From: Flagellimonas beolgyonensis
GTDB lineage: Bacteria > Bacteroidota > Bacteroidia > Flavobacteriales > Flavobacteriaceae
Direction of reading: 5' to 3'
DNA length: 64,000 nt
Assembly: GCF_003992615.1 (NCBI RefSeq)
Contig: NZ_RZMY01000017.1
Location: 62,596 to 126,595, forward strand
Part shown: piece after piece, positions 44,813 through 53,727 of the stretch
Position numbering within the stretch: the first letter of the stretch is position 1
Layout of the letters: each line of letters starts with the position of its first letter
Notes under the pieces: model-generated
Databases searched by the model: none
Seen by the model: only the letters and a program-made list of their open reading frames with translations
Told to the model about the DNA's origin: nothing
Position numbers and translations under genes: made by a program

Positions 44813-45811
44813 CTAATCTGCCGAAGGAGCAGGATTGAAATCCACAGTCTTTAAAATTGCTTCCAATTCGAACATATAGTCCCTTTTTTCGGTTGATGGG
44901 GCAAAAGTAAAGCCTTCCAAAATCAATCTTCTATTGTTCTCCTTATCGTTGATGATATAGGTAAGGAACGGCCCTGCCATAGGATAGCCATGGATTTCCC
45001 AAACTCCCTTTACCTCAGCTGCCTTTTTGCCGCCAATTTCTGCCGGGAACACATAGGGTGAAAATGCCTTTTCAGTGATCATATAGGTGTTTTCATAAGG
45101 TCCAGGAATGTATTTCTCGCCAATGGAGTCACGCATCCGCACAATATCCTGTACAAAGGTCGAATCGTTTGTAAAGCTGTCCCAGGGCATTTCATAGGCA
45201 ATAATGTTCATGGTGCCTTTTGGAATCTGAATGTCCATCCAAACAAAATTCTTCTCGTGCTTGCCAACTTTGTATAGGGAGGGAACCTTTAAACGAATCC
45301 CAAATTCTTCTTCCATGGCTTTATCCTTGCTCAATGAACGTTCAAATCGACGTTGTGACTCGGCAATCTCGACATCTTTGAATTCCTTGATGGCAATGGG
45401 TGCCAAGGAATCCAGTTTATGGATCATGATCTCATCGGTCGGACCGGTAATAACAGCCACTTTTTGAGGTTGGGAATAGGCATTGGACTTGATGTGCGCC
45501 AAAATGGTCGAATCTCTTTCCACATACAAAATGGATCTGGAATAGGTGGTGGTGCCCTTAAAAACCTTTGGGGGAAGTTGGGTAATGCTGAACAGCGGTT
45601 CAATTTGGGGCAACCCAATGATCTGGGCCGCGAATTCGTCCCGAATTTTGTCCCCGACCGGGCCTTTCCAAAGTTCGGTATCCATCACAACCATCAAGGA
45701 ATTTACGGGTCCGGTGGAAGGCGGTAAAAAACGTTTTTGTTTTCCTGAGTCGTTACAGGCGAATACTGCCACAAGTAACGTAGCTACGAATAGTGTTCTA
45801 ATTTTTTTCAT
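44813..45811 (-). CDS. DUF4837 family lipoprotein
   Basis: 332 residues. Signal peptide with lipobox VFAC (Cys ~19), then a soluble periplasmic or outer-membrane-facing domain of mixed fold. Sequence markers STGPVNSLMVVMDTELWKGP and a YEMPWDSFTND segment fit DUF4837, found in Bacteroidota next to a LysM lytic transglycosylase exactly as here. Its role is unknown; the neighbour suggests a link to cell-wall turnover. It follows the transglycosylase gene by 12 bases and ends before the bidirectional terminator. Confidence 0.85.
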   Translation of the reverse strand: MKKIRTLFVATLLVAVFACNDSGKQKRFLPPSTGPVNSLMVVMDTELWKGPVGDKIRDEFAAQIIGLPQIEPLFSITQLPPKVFKGTTTYSRSILYVERDSTILAHIKSNAYSQPQKVAVITGPTDEIMIHKLDSLAPIAIKEFKDVEIAESQRRFERSLSKDKAMEEEFGIRLKVPSLYKVGKHEKNFVWMDIQIPKGTMNIIAYEMPWDSFTNDSTFVQDIVRMRDSIGEKYIPGPYENTYMITEKAFSPYVFPAEIGGKKAAEVKGVWEIHGYPMAGPFLTYIINDKENNRRLILEGFTFAPSTEKRDYMFELEAILKTVDFNPAPSAD

Positions 45812-45823
45812 CTTGTGTTAAAT

Positions 45824-47419
45824 TTACGAAGAACAATCGCACAATTTGAGTTTTGTGCCCGGTTTTAGATTATTCCCACTAAGACCGTTCCATTCTCGTA
45901 AATTTTCTACAGAAACTCCCGGATATTTTTTGGAAATGGTCCATAAAGAGTCCCCTTGTTGCACCGTATGTACTTTGGTTCCGTTGACAGCTGTACTTGA
46001 ATTGGACGAACTTTTGGTGCTATTGCTCGCGATATACGGCTTTCTCGGGAAAATGGTAAGGCGTTGTCCAATTCTTAGGTTATTGCTGCGCAATCCGTTC
46101 CACCGTTTGATCTCACTTACTCCAACGCCGTAGCGTTCGGCAATCTTACCCAAATAATCGCCACTTTTCACTTTGTAACGTACCTGGTCGTTGGCCGCGA
46201 TCATTTGTGGCAACGGTTTTTCGACGGAGTCGAGTTCCTTTTTTACATAGGCATAGATCTGCTCCTCGTTTGAAACGAACTTTCCAATTTTGGATTTTGG
46301 CAAACGAAGGGCATAGTCTTTACCCTTTACTTTTGGAATGATGTTGAGTTTGTATGCCGGGTTCAGCATTTCCAACTCTTCCGTGCTAATGTCCACCAGT
46401 TTTGAAATTTGGTCGAAGGTGATCAGGTGTTTCACGTGAACTGTATCGGTCTCAAAATAGGGCCGGTCTGCTTTTTTATACTGAAGACCATGTTCCTCAG
46501 CATATTCAAAAATATACATGGTGGCCAAAAATGCGGGAAGGTAGCCTGCGGTTTCACGTGGAAGAAAAGGACGAATGTTCCAATAATTCTCATAACCCCC
46601 AGACCTTCGAATGGCCTTGTTCACATTACCAGGACCTGAGTTGTAGGCGGCCAGTGCCAAATCCCAATCATTGAAAATCTCATACAGTTTTGCCAAATAC
46701 TTGCTTGCCGCTTTGGTGGCCATAATGGGATCGTGGCGTTCATCCACATAGCTGCTCACATCCAGCCCGTACATTTTTCCGGTGCTGTACATAAACTGCC
46801 ATAAACCCTTGGCTCCAACCCGGGATCGTGCCTTGGGGTTAAGTGCAGATTCTACAATGGCCAAATATTTGATTTCCAAAGGAATATTTTGGTTGTCCAG
46901 TTCCTGCTCAAAAAGTGGGAAATAAAACTGGCTCGAAGTGATCATCCGTTGCATCAAGTCCCTTCTACGGGTCAAAAAGGATTTGATCACACTCTCCAAG
47001 GAGGGGTTATAGGTAATGTTGAACGGTGTTTTTTCGTTCATGCGGGCCAAACGTGCCTTCAAGGTATCTGTGGGCAGGTCAATTTCAAAAATGGAATCGT
47101 TTGCTGTGTCCCTTTGGATTTCCAGTACCATATCACTGAAAAGTTCGGCGTTGCTGTGCAATTCCTTCAGCCAAAGGCTGTCGTACCTTCGGGCCTCTTC
47201 CAAATCTGCCAACTCAAAATTTCCGTTTGTATTGGCCTCCATGGCAATGGGTTCACCATCTATCTTGGCATTGGAGAGTTGGATCTTGGTTGCTTCGCCT
47301 TTGGCAAGCGAAGTGGAATCTTGCCCATTTGCAGGGCGGGAGACTTCTTGCTGGGCTACCACAAAATGTGTCGCCGAAAGTAGCGCTGCGCAAACAACTA
47401 ATTTCAATTTTTGGCTCAT
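45824..47419 (-). CDS. Membrane-bound lytic murein transglycosylase D-like protein with LysM repeats
   Basis: 531 residues. Signal peptide (residues 1-22, ending VVAQ), a soluble linker, then an SLT domain with catalytic Glu190 in IVESALNP, GAKGLWQFM, and LALAAYNSGPGNVNKAI; two LysM modules follow (about 412-458, KVKSGDYLGKIAERYGV, and 484-527, VQQGDSLWTISKKYPGV). It cleaves glycan strands of peptidoglycan non-hydrolytically in the periplasm. First gene of an operon with DUF4837; the pgk gene on the same strand is 118 bases upstream. Confidence 0.93.
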   Translation of the reverse strand: MSQKLKLVVCAALLSATHFVVAQQEVSRPANGQDSTSLAKGEATKIQLSNAKIDGEPIAMEANTNGNFELADLEEARRYDSLWLKELHSNAELFSDMVLEIQRDTANDSIFEIDLPTDTLKARLARMNEKTPFNITYNPSLESVIKSFLTRRRDLMQRMITSSQFYFPLFEQELDNQNIPLEIKYLAIVESALNPKARSRVGAKGLWQFMYSTGKMYGLDVSSYVDERHDPIMATKAASKYLAKLYEIFNDWDLALAAYNSGPGNVNKAIRRSGGYENYWNIRPFLPRETAGYLPAFLATMYIFEYAEEHGLQYKKADRPYFETDTVHVKHLITFDQISKLVDISTEELEMLNPAYKLNIIPKVKGKDYALRLPKSKIGKFVSNEEQIYAYVKKELDSVEKPLPQMIAANDQVRYKVKSGDYLGKIAERYGVGVSEIKRWNGLRSNNLRIGQRLTIFPRKPYIASNSTKSSSNSSTAVNGTKVHTVQQGDSLWTISKKYPGVSVENLREWNGLSGNNLKPGTKLKLCDCSS

Positions 47420-47537
47420 TTGGACAAGGTTTGATTTTCGGGGTCAACGAAAATGGTGTTTTTTTCTGAAAAAAAGAAATTCATTAACAAAAACACCATA
47501 CTATCAACTCCGTTCCCACTATCTCATAACGTGGGAG

Positions 47538-48728
47538 TTAGTCCAATATTGCGGCAATTCCAGGCAGGGTTCTACCTTCAAGGCTTTCCAACATGGCACC
47601 TCCTCCTGTGGACACATAACTCACTTTGTCCTCGAAGCCAAATTGTTTTACTGCGGCAACTGAATCACCACCGCCCACAAGTGAAAACGCACCTCCTTCG
47701 GTGGCTTCATCAATGTAGTTGCCAATGGCAATGGTTCCCTTGGCGAAGTTTTCCATTTCGAATACGCCCACAGGTCCGTTCCAAAGAATGGTCTTGGAAG
47801 CCAAGATCACCTGCTTGAAGATTTCCAAGCTCTTGGGCCCGGTATCCAAGCCTTGCCAACCATCGGGAATCTTGTCCACGTCCACAAATTGGGTATTGGC
47901 ATTGTTGTCAAAGGCATCCGCGGCCAATACATCCACGGGCAAATATACTTTTACATTTTTGGCTTTGGCCTGTTTTAGAATCTCCAGCGCCAACTCCATT
48001 TTATCGTCCTCGCAAATGGAATCACCGACCTTTCCGCCTTGGGCCTTCACAAAGGTGTAAGTCATACCCCCACCAATGATGAGGTTGTCCACCTTGTCCA
48101 AAATATTTTCGATAATGGTTATTTTGGAAGACACCTTCGCACCTCCCAAAATGGCGGTCACAGGCTTTTCTCCAGTGGCCATTACTTTATCTATGGCCTT
48201 TATTTCCTTGGCCAATAAGTATCCAAAACATTTATGATTGGGGAAGAACTTAGCTACAATGGTCGTGGAGGCATGTGCGCGGTGCGCGGTGCCAAAGGCA
48301 TCGTTCACATAAATATCACCCAGTTTGGACAGGGCTTCGGCGAAGGCCTCATCCCCAGCTTCTTCTTCATTATGAAAACGAAGGTTTTCCAACAAAAGCA
48401 CCTCACCGTCTTGAAGATTGGCAGCGGCATCCTCGGCAACTTTGCCCACACAATTCTCCGCGAATTTTACCTGCACCCCAATAATTTCGGAAACTGTTTC
48501 ACATATATGGGAAAGCGACATGTCGGGGTTGGCTTTTCCTTTTGGCCTGCCCAAATGACTCATCAATACGGCGGAACCTCCATCTTCCAAAACTTTAAGA
48601 ATGGTTGGTTTGGCCGCGTCTATCCTACTGGTATCCGTTACATTGAAATTGGCATCCAAGGGTACATTGAAATCTACACGGATCAATGCCTTTTTTCCTT
48701 CAAAATTAAAATCGTCTATCGTCTTCAT
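47538..48728 (-). CDS. pgk: Phosphoglycerate kinase
   Basis: 396 residues from ATG 48728 (frame opens nine codons earlier). Seen: RVDFNVPL at the N-terminus, [44 protein letters not shown] and the C-terminal GGGDSVAAV with the phosphate-binding loop. Transfers phosphate from 1,3-bisphosphoglycerate to ADP in glycolysis. Promoter box at 48753-48760. Confidence 0.97.
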   Translation of the reverse strand: MKTIDDFNFEGKKALIRVDFNVPLDANFNVTDTSRIDAAKPTILKVLEDGGSAVLMSHLGRPKGKANPDMSLSHICETVSEIIGVQVKFAENCVGKVAEDAAANLQDGEVLLLENLRFHNEEEAGDEAFAEALSKLGDIYVNDAFGTAHRAHASTTIVAKFFPNHKCFGYLLAKEIKAIDKVMATGEKPVTAILGGAKVSSKITIIENILDKVDNLIIGGGMTYTFVKAQGGKVGDSICEDDKMELALEILKQAKAKNVKVYLPVDVLAADAFDNNANTQFVDVDKIPDGWQGLDTGPKSLEIFKQVILASKTILWNGPVGVFEMENFAKGTIAIGNYIDEATEGGAFSLVGGGDSVAAVKQFGFEDKVSYVSTGGGAMLESLEGRTLPGIAAILD

Positions 48729-48752
48729 GCTTTGTGTTCTTTTTGAGCGTTT

Positions 48753-48760
48753 CAAAAGTA
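48753..48760 (-). promoter_or_regulatory. -7 promoter box TACTTTTG for pgk
   Basis: Exact TAnnTTTG match, 24 bases ahead of the pgk ATG; no clear -33 element. Confidence 0.5.
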
Positions 48761-48847
48761 AAGATTTCCTGCTGGTTGGAGGACCCGTGGGTGTTGAATT
48801 TTTAGAGTTCCAACAAAATACTTGAAAATGGCAAAGAACTTAAACTG

Positions 48848-48855
48848 TATCTTTG
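48848..48855 (+). promoter_or_regulatory. -7 box TATCTTTG directly before the holB start codon
   Basis: Exact consensus match with only 4 bases between the box and the ATG at 48860. If used, the mRNA would be leaderless. A TTG at 48822-48824 is 23 bases upstream, longer than usual. Confidence 0.4.
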
Positions 48856-48859
48856 GTTT

Positions 48860-50023
48860 ATGCTTTTCAAAAACGTTTTAGGCCTCGAGCATATCAAAAA
48901 CCATTTGGTGACGACTGCCGATACTGGAAGGGTTGCGCACGCACAGCTTTTTGTGGGGCCCGAAGGCTCCGGCGTTTTGCCCATGGCCTTGGCCTATGCA
49001 CAGTACCTTTTGTGCGGAAACAGCGGTGGAGAAAACGAGGGTGCCAACAGTGCCTGCAATGCAAAGTGCCATACCTTAACGCATCCAGATCTTCATTTTG
49101 CCTTTCCCGTTTCCAATTCTGACAAGGTTAAATCGCACGCAGTAAGCGACCATTATTTGGAGGAATGGCGTCAGTTTGTAAAGGAGCAGCCTTACGGTAA
49201 CCTTTTCGACTGGTACCGACATATCGGCATTGAAAAAAAACAGGGGCAAATTGGGGTGGATGAGGCCCAGGATGTGGTCAAAAAGCTTGCCCTTAAATCT
49301 TACGAAGGCGGCTACAAGGTGCTGATTATTTGGATGGCCGAAAAAATGAACATATCCGCCGCCAACAAATTATTGAAATTGATCGAGGAACCCCCAGCCA
49401 AAACAGTGCTGTTGTTGCTTGCAGAGGAAGAGGAACAGATCATCAACACCATCCGCTCCCGATGCCAAATTTTACATTTCCCCCCCTTGGCCGAGCAGGC
49501 CATTGCAGATGCTTTGGTAAACAGAGGGGCAAACCATACCGAAGCACAAAGCATTTCACAAGAAGCCAATGGCAATTTCAACAAAGCCCTAGATCTGTTA
49601 CATAAGGATTCTGAAGATCTCGTTTTTGAGCGCTGGTTTGTACAGTGGGTAAGGAGCGCATTCAAGGCCAAGGGCAACAAAGGAGCGATTCAGGAGTTAC
49701 TATTATGGAGCGATGAAGTTGCGAAAACCGGTCGCGAAGTGCAAAAACAGTTCTTGAACTATTGTCTGGCCATAATGCGCCAGGCGCTTCTTTTAAATTA
49801 CAAAACCCCGGAATTGGTACATGCCAAAATACGTGTGGAGGGATTTGACCTTCAAAAGTTTGCGCCCTTTGTACATGAAAACAATATTTTGGATATTGTT
49901 GCCGAATTGGAGAAGGCCATATTTCACGTGGAACGGAACGGAAACTCAAAGCTCATTTTTACGGATTTGTCCATTAAACTGACCCGGCTCTTGCATGCCA
50001 AAGCCGCCAAACTAAAAAACTGA
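48860..50023 (+). CDS. holB: DNA polymerase III delta prime subunit (clamp loader)
   Basis: 387 residues, AAA+ fold. FVGPEGSGVLPMA is a Walker A relic lacking the Lys-Thr of a working ATPase, as expected for delta prime; the zinc-binding cysteines are in LLCGNSGG and CNAKC; the arginine-finger sensor is in TIRSRCQILHF. Together with gamma/tau and delta it opens the sliding clamp. The start at 48860 gives the usual N-terminus. Followed 2 bases later by the DoxX-type gene, so probably co-transcribed with it. Confidence 0.9.
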   Translation: MLFKNVLGLEHIKNHLVTTADTGRVAHAQLFVGPEGSGVLPMALAYAQYLLCGNSGGENEGANSACNAKCHTLTHPDLHFAFPVSNSDKVKSHAVSDHYLEEWRQFVKEQPYGNLFDWYRHIGIEKKQGQIGVDEAQDVVKKLALKSYEGGYKVLIIWMAEKMNISAANKLLKLIEEPPAKTVLLLLAEEEEQIINTIRSRCQILHFPPLAEQAIADALVNRGANHTEAQSISQEANGNFNKALDLLHKDSEDLVFERWFVQWVRSAFKAKGNKGAIQELLLWSDEVAKTGREVQKQFLNYCLAIMRQALLLNYKTPELVHAKIRVEGFDLQKFAPFVHENNILDIVAELEKAIFHVERNGNSKLIFTDLSIKLTRLLHAKAAKLKN

Positions 50024-50025
50024 CC

Positions 50026-50421
50026 ATGGAAAATTTGACATCGAACGCAACTGAAATTCTCTTATTGGTTTTTTTGACCATTACTTTTTTACAAAGTGGA
50101 ATAGATAAGGTCTTGGACTGGAAGGGAAACCTAAGCTGGTTGACCGGCCATTTTGCAAAATCTTTGTTTAGGGGAGGAGTGCCAGCGCTATTGGGCATCA
50201 TCACCGTTTTGGAAATGATTTCCGGTATTCTTTGTGGTGTGGGTATTTTTCAATTCGCCATTGATGATGAGGGAACCATGGGACAATATGGGGCCATTTT
50301 GTCTGCCATAACATTGCTGATGCTGCTTTTGGGCCAACGGGTGGCCAGAGATTACGACGGGGCCCGAACCATTGTGGTTTATTTGATCCCCACTGTGTTT
50401 TTGGTGTATCTGATGACTTAA
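50026..50421 (+). CDS. DoxX-like membrane protein
   Basis: 131 residues with four hydrophobic segments (about 9-27, 52-72, 87-103, 112-130). The pattern of FLQSGIDKVLDWKGN and an early Gly-containing helix matches the DoxX/DoxD-like family of small inner-membrane proteins, some of which take part in respiratory or redox processes. The start ATG lies 2 bases after holB. Function not determinable. Confidence 0.78.
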   Translation: MENLTSNATEILLLVFLTITFLQSGIDKVLDWKGNLSWLTGHFAKSLFRGGVPALLGIITVLEMISGILCGVGIFQFAIDDEGTMGQYGAILSAITLLMLLLGQRVARDYDGARTIVVYLIPTVFLVYLMT

Positions 50422-50504
50422 CGGTCAACTTTCAACCTCAACTTTTAGACTAATCAGCCATTGAAACACCTCTTGGTTTTTTCCTTGGCATAAAAACTAT
50501 TGTT

Positions 50505-51071
50505 ATGGGGATGGAATCGTACTTGTTCAAAATTGAGCTCCACCAAAAAATAGAGCCGCAGAAATTAAATGACATTTTCAACACGTTAGGTCTTCAATTG
50601 GTTGAACAAAAAATGGGAGAGCATGAAGAACCATCTGAGTTCTTCCATGAATTATTTACCGATGATGGGATTATCGAAACCCATAGTTTTTTAACGCTCG
50701 GCGAAAAACAGCTTTGCCAGTTCTATTTACGGTTTTCCATTTGCAGTCCTCCGAAAATTGTTGACAGAACCTTCGAATTACTGGTTGCTCTGAATACCAT
50801 ACTACCCATCCGTGTCAAGGATATGGAATCCTTGAATTACTTGCATCTGGGTCCAAAGGGTCGCCTTAGGCCTGATTTTGATGTTGAACGCAGTGCTTAC
50901 ATTCCCATTGATGTAACAATTTTCAAGCAAAACCTTGATGGAATTGCAAAAAGAGCACTTTTACTGGATGAAGATAGAGAACGCTCCGTGATACGGGGTG
51001 GGTCTGCCACATTGGATCACTTGGAAAACAAAAATTGGCTCGGCCGATTTTTGGGATGGATTTTCAACTAA
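50505..51071 (+). CDS. Hypothetical protein
   Basis: 188 residues, soluble, no signal peptide or repeats. Mixed charged/hydrophobic sequence with a LHQKIEPQKLNDIFNTLG start and a C-terminal NWLGRFLGWIF tail that may be amphipathic. I do not recognise a family. An alternative ATG is at 50511, two codons in. It stands between the DoxX-type gene (83 bases upstream) and the nitroreductase gene, without a visible promoter box. Confidence 0.65.
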   Translation: MGMESYLFKIELHQKIEPQKLNDIFNTLGLQLVEQKMGEHEEPSEFFHELFTDDGIIETHSFLTLGEKQLCQFYLRFSICSPPKIVDRTFELLVALNTILPIRVKDMESLNYLHLGPKGRLRPDFDVERSAYIPIDVTIFKQNLDGIAKRALLLDEDRERSVIRGGSATLDHLENKNWLGRFLGWIFN

Positions 51072-51103
51072 AACTTTCCCGTAGAACCTAATCCACAAAT
51101 TTT

Positions 51104-51111
51104 TAATTTTG
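51104..51111 (+). promoter_or_regulatory. -7 box TAATTTTG ahead of the nitroreductase gene
   Basis: Exact TAnnTTTG match 56 bases before ATG 51168; no clear -33 element. Confidence 0.4.
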
Positions 51112-51167
51112 GTTCCACCCGTCTTTTGGATAATCCAAATCGGTTAGTCACGAAATCCCTTTTCACC

Positions 51168-51890
51168 ATGACATTTGAAGAAGCCGTATATCACAGACGC
51201 TCCACCCGACTTTATAAAGATGAGCCCATTGATTCAGATAAAGTAAAGCGTTGTTTGGAACTGGCCACTATGGCGCCGAACAGTTCCAATATGCAACTCT
51301 GGGAATTTTACCATGTTACCGATCCCGATGTGCTGAAAAAACTAGCTGTTGCCTGTTTGGGGCAACAAGCGGCAACTTCGGCCCAACAAATGGTGGTTTT
51401 TGTAACGCGGCAAGATCTGCACCGCAAAAGGGAGAAGGCCATGTTGGCCCTGGAGACCGCCAACATTCAAAAAAACAGTCCCAAGGAAAAACAAGAAAAC
51501 CGTTTAAAAAGATGGCAACTCTATTATGGACGTGTGATGCCATTTTTATATGCCCGCTTTTTTGGAATACTAGGTTTGTTGCGAAAAGTTATTGTGAATA
51601 TTGTGGGGCTTTTTCGACCCATTACCTATCAGGTTTCCGAAGGCGACATGAAGGTCGTGGTACACAAAACCTGTGCATTGGCGGCCCAAACCTTTATGTT
51701 GGCCATGTCTGCTGAAGGGTATGACACCTGTCCCATGGAAGGCTTTGATAGCAGAAGGGCCAAACGCATCTTGAAGTTGCCCTACGGTGCCCAGATCAAC
51801 ATGATTGTTTCCTGTGGCATTCGGGCCGAAGGAGGGGTTTGGGGCGATCGAATGCGGATCCCTTTTGAAGAAGTGTACCATCGGGTTTGA
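51168..51890 (+). CDS. Nitroreductase family protein
   Basis: 240 residues from ATG 51168 (the frame opens at a TTG at 51126). FMN-binding MTFEEAVYHRRSTRLYKDEPI and TMAPNSSNMQLWEFYHV at the N-terminus, a central insertion with basic helices (about 90-150) that is longer than in minimal nitroreductases, and the C-terminal AEGYDTCPMEGFD signature. Flavin-dependent NAD(P)H oxidoreductase; physiological substrate unknown. A 20-bp palindrome begins at its stop codon. Confidence 0.9.
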   Translation: MTFEEAVYHRRSTRLYKDEPIDSDKVKRCLELATMAPNSSNMQLWEFYHVTDPDVLKKLAVACLGQQAATSAQQMVVFVTRQDLHRKREKAMLALETANIQKNSPKEKQENRLKRWQLYYGRVMPFLYARFFGILGLLRKVIVNIVGLFRPITYQVSEGDMKVVVHKTCALAAQTFMLAMSAEGYDTCPMEGFDSRRAKRILKLPYGAQINMIVSCGIRAEGGVWGDRMRIPFEEVYHRV

Positions 51891-51909
51891 GTGTAAAGAT
51901 CTTCACACT
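51890..51909. repeat. 20-bp near-perfect palindrome after the nitroreductase gene
   Basis: AGTGTAAAGATCTTCACACT: nine of ten base pairs match. It has almost no loop, so it looks more like a protein-binding dyad than a terminator, but no T run or known operator supports either. Confidence 0.35.
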
Positions 51910-52008
51910 GAAAAATGGATTCGTGTGCGGTACTAATTCCCGATCCAAAAACAAATGCCGCCAAAAATAAAATTAGGTGTGCTACATTTACACAAATGAA
52001 CCGCTGTT

Positions 52009-52584
52009 ATGAGCCAAAATCCCACTGACCAAAAAGGCACTAAAATTGAAACCATGACCCAAGCCCAAAATGACATGCAAAAGGCCTATGCAGGTGGCTC
52101 GTTGGGAGCATTGGTTTCCGGTTCGGTCTGGTTGGTAGCCGCCATCGTTGCGTTTTGGGTCTCATCGCAAACGGCGGTCTGGACCTTGTTCTTTGGAGGA
52201 ATGCTCATTCACCCTCTTGGTATGGTGGTTGGCAAATTGGCTGGTTTTTCAGGACAGCATGATAAAGGTAATCCTCTTGGTCAATCCGCTATGGAAGGGA
52301 CCCTGTTTATGCTACTATGTATTCCATTGGCGTTGTTGCTTTCCCTTCAGAACCACGCTTGGTTTTTTCAAGGTATGTTATTGATCATTGGAGGCCGGTA
52401 TTTGACTTTTGCAACACTATACGGAAACAAAACCTATTGGTTATTGGGAGGGGTTTTGGGTGCAGCTGCCTTTCTACTCTTTTTTATCAAGGCAGATGCT
52501 GCCATTTCAGCTTTGTCCGGGTCCACAATAGAAATCGGTTTTGGAATAATACTGTTTCTTGGTTTTAAAAGATCAATTACCTAA
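52009..52584 (+). CDS. DUF7010-like integral membrane protein
   Basis: 191 residues with a polar N-terminal 25 residues and six hydrophobic segments thereafter (about 31-55, 58-80, 95-113, 118-135, 142-160, 168-187). The YAGGSLGALVSGSVWLVAAI opening fits the DUF7010 family. Function unknown. It precedes the Crp-like gene by 19 bases and is probably co-transcribed with it. Confidence 0.7.
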   Translation: MSQNPTDQKGTKIETMTQAQNDMQKAYAGGSLGALVSGSVWLVAAIVAFWVSSQTAVWTLFFGGMLIHPLGMVVGKLAGFSGQHDKGNPLGQSAMEGTLFMLLCIPLALLLSLQNHAWFFQGMLLIIGGRYLTFATLYGNKTYWLLGGVLGAAAFLLFFIKADAAISALSGSTIEIGFGIILFLGFKRSIT

Positions 52585-52603
52585 CTGTTAACCTAGTTCT
52601 AAT

Positions 52604-53170
52604 TTGGAAGAAATCAGAATATATTTTGAACAACACTACGGAATCTCATCTTCTGATTGGACTGTTTTTTCATCCAAACTCCGCCAAAAAGATTTTAAGA
52701 AAAAGGAAACGCTCCTAGATGTGGGTCAAGTTGAAAATTATTTGTCCTACGTCCAACGAGGTATTATACGGCAATATATTCCTTTGGAAAATGTCGATTT
52801 AACCTTTGGGTTTGTGTTTGGCGGCTCCTTTGTTAGTGGATATGATTCGTTCTTATTGCAAAAACCTTCGGAATATAGATTGGAGGCCCTCACGGAAGGG
52901 GTGCTGTGGCAACTGAGCTACCACGACTTGCAAGAAGTGTACAAATCTTCGCGAATTGGAAATTTTATTGGAAGAAAGGCAAGTGAAGAACTCTATTTGA
53001 AAAAATCCAAACGAGAGATTTCGTTGCTGCAGGACAGTGCCGAAGAGCGATATCTTAAATTATTTGAAGAGCGACCGGAGCTTCTTCGGGAAATTCCCTT
53101 AAAATATATTGCTTCATACATCGGAGTAACACCCCAAGCACTCAGCCGTATCCGCCGGCGAATTAGTTAA
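52604..53170 (+). CDS. Crp/Fnr family transcriptional regulator
   Basis: 188 residues. N-terminal cyclic-nucleotide-binding-like barrel (about 20-120) with VENYLSYVQRGIIRQY, and a short C-terminal helix-turn-helix (KYIASYIGVTPQALSRIRRRIS) ending right after the recognition helix. Residues of a canonical cAMP site are not evident, as usual for the Bacteroidota branch. No ATG or GTG is available; the start is TTG at 52604 with a stop shortly upstream. It is followed 50 bases later by a DoxX-type gene, a common pairing. Confidence 0.87.
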   Translation: MEEIRIYFEQHYGISSSDWTVFSSKLRQKDFKKKETLLDVGQVENYLSYVQRGIIRQYIPLENVDLTFGFVFGGSFVSGYDSFLLQKPSEYRLEALTEGVLWQLSYHDLQEVYKSSRIGNFIGRKASEELYLKKSKREISLLQDSAEERYLKLFEERPELLREIPLKYIASYIGVTPQALSRIRRRIS

Positions 53171-53220
53171 CCCAGGTTCATTGCCTCCCTTGTCTTTTTA
53201 CCGAATCTTTGTTTAAAAAA

Positions 53221-53676
53221 ATGAAGCCGCTATTTGTACTATTAACCTCTTTTTTTGTCTCCATAATTATAATCAGACTAGCAAAAAGAAACTTGGACTA
53301 TGCCCTTGCGGGTAGAATTTCTTTGGTCTGTATGTTTATTTTCACCGCCATTGGGCATTTTACTTTTAGTGATGGGATGTCCGCGATGATACCCCGCTTT
53401 ATCCCATATAAAAAGGAATTGGTCTGTATTACAGGCATCATGGAAATTGTATTGGGGGCCGGACTCTTATTTCCAAAATATCAAAAAGGATCCGCTTGGT
53501 TATTAATCCTATTTCTTTTTCTGGTATTACCTGCCAACATAAAGGCCGCCCTTGAGCATATCAATTACCGAACGGGCAAAATGGACGGCCCAGGAATAGC
53601 TTATCTTTGGGTCAGGATTCCACTACAATTGTTTTACGTGATTTGGATTTATTTAATGGCTATCAAACACAAATAA
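53221..53676 (+). CDS. DoxX family membrane protein
   Basis: 151 residues from ATG 53221 (the frame opens at TTG 53209). Four or five hydrophobic segments; GHFTFSDGMSAMIPRFIPYK followed by GIMEIVLGAGLLFP is typical of DoxX proteins, and a late NIKAALEHINY loop faces the cytoplasm. It follows the Crp-like regulator and may be its target. Not the same subgroup as the DoxX-type protein at 50026. Ends at the terminator of the convergent OmpH gene. Confidence 0.82.
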   Translation: MKPLFVLLTSFFVSIIIIRLAKRNLDYALAGRISLVCMFIFTAIGHFTFSDGMSAMIPRFIPYKKELVCITGIMEIVLGAGLLFPKYQKGSAWLLILFLFLVLPANIKAALEHINYRTGKMDGPGIAYLWVRIPLQLFYVIWIYLMAIKHK

Positions 53677-53700
53677 AAAAGCCCATCCTTGCGAATGGGC
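53675..53700 (-). terminator. Rho-independent terminator of the OmpH gene
   Basis: On the minus strand GCCCAT / ATGGGC stem (53700-53695 and 53686-53681) with an eight-base loop and a run of six T (53680-53675). Begins 27 bases after the OmpH stop and overlaps the end of the convergent DoxX gene. Confidence 0.75.
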
Positions 53701-53727
53701 CCAATGTTTTATTGCTGAACAATCGAT

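Noticed and set aside
46428..46566. CACGTG-containing sequences at 46433 and 46554 as parS sites
   Set aside because: Only the inner bases match; the outer palindrome arms are lost and both are inside the transglycosylase coding region.
47490..47537. Possible terminator after pgk (CCCAC...GTGGG)
   Set aside because: Stem is short with an 11-base loop and no adjacent T run on the minus strand.
47016..47663. 215-codon plus-strand open frame
   Set aside because: Antisense to the transglycosylase and pgk genes and without any domain pattern; a shadow of real coding sequence.
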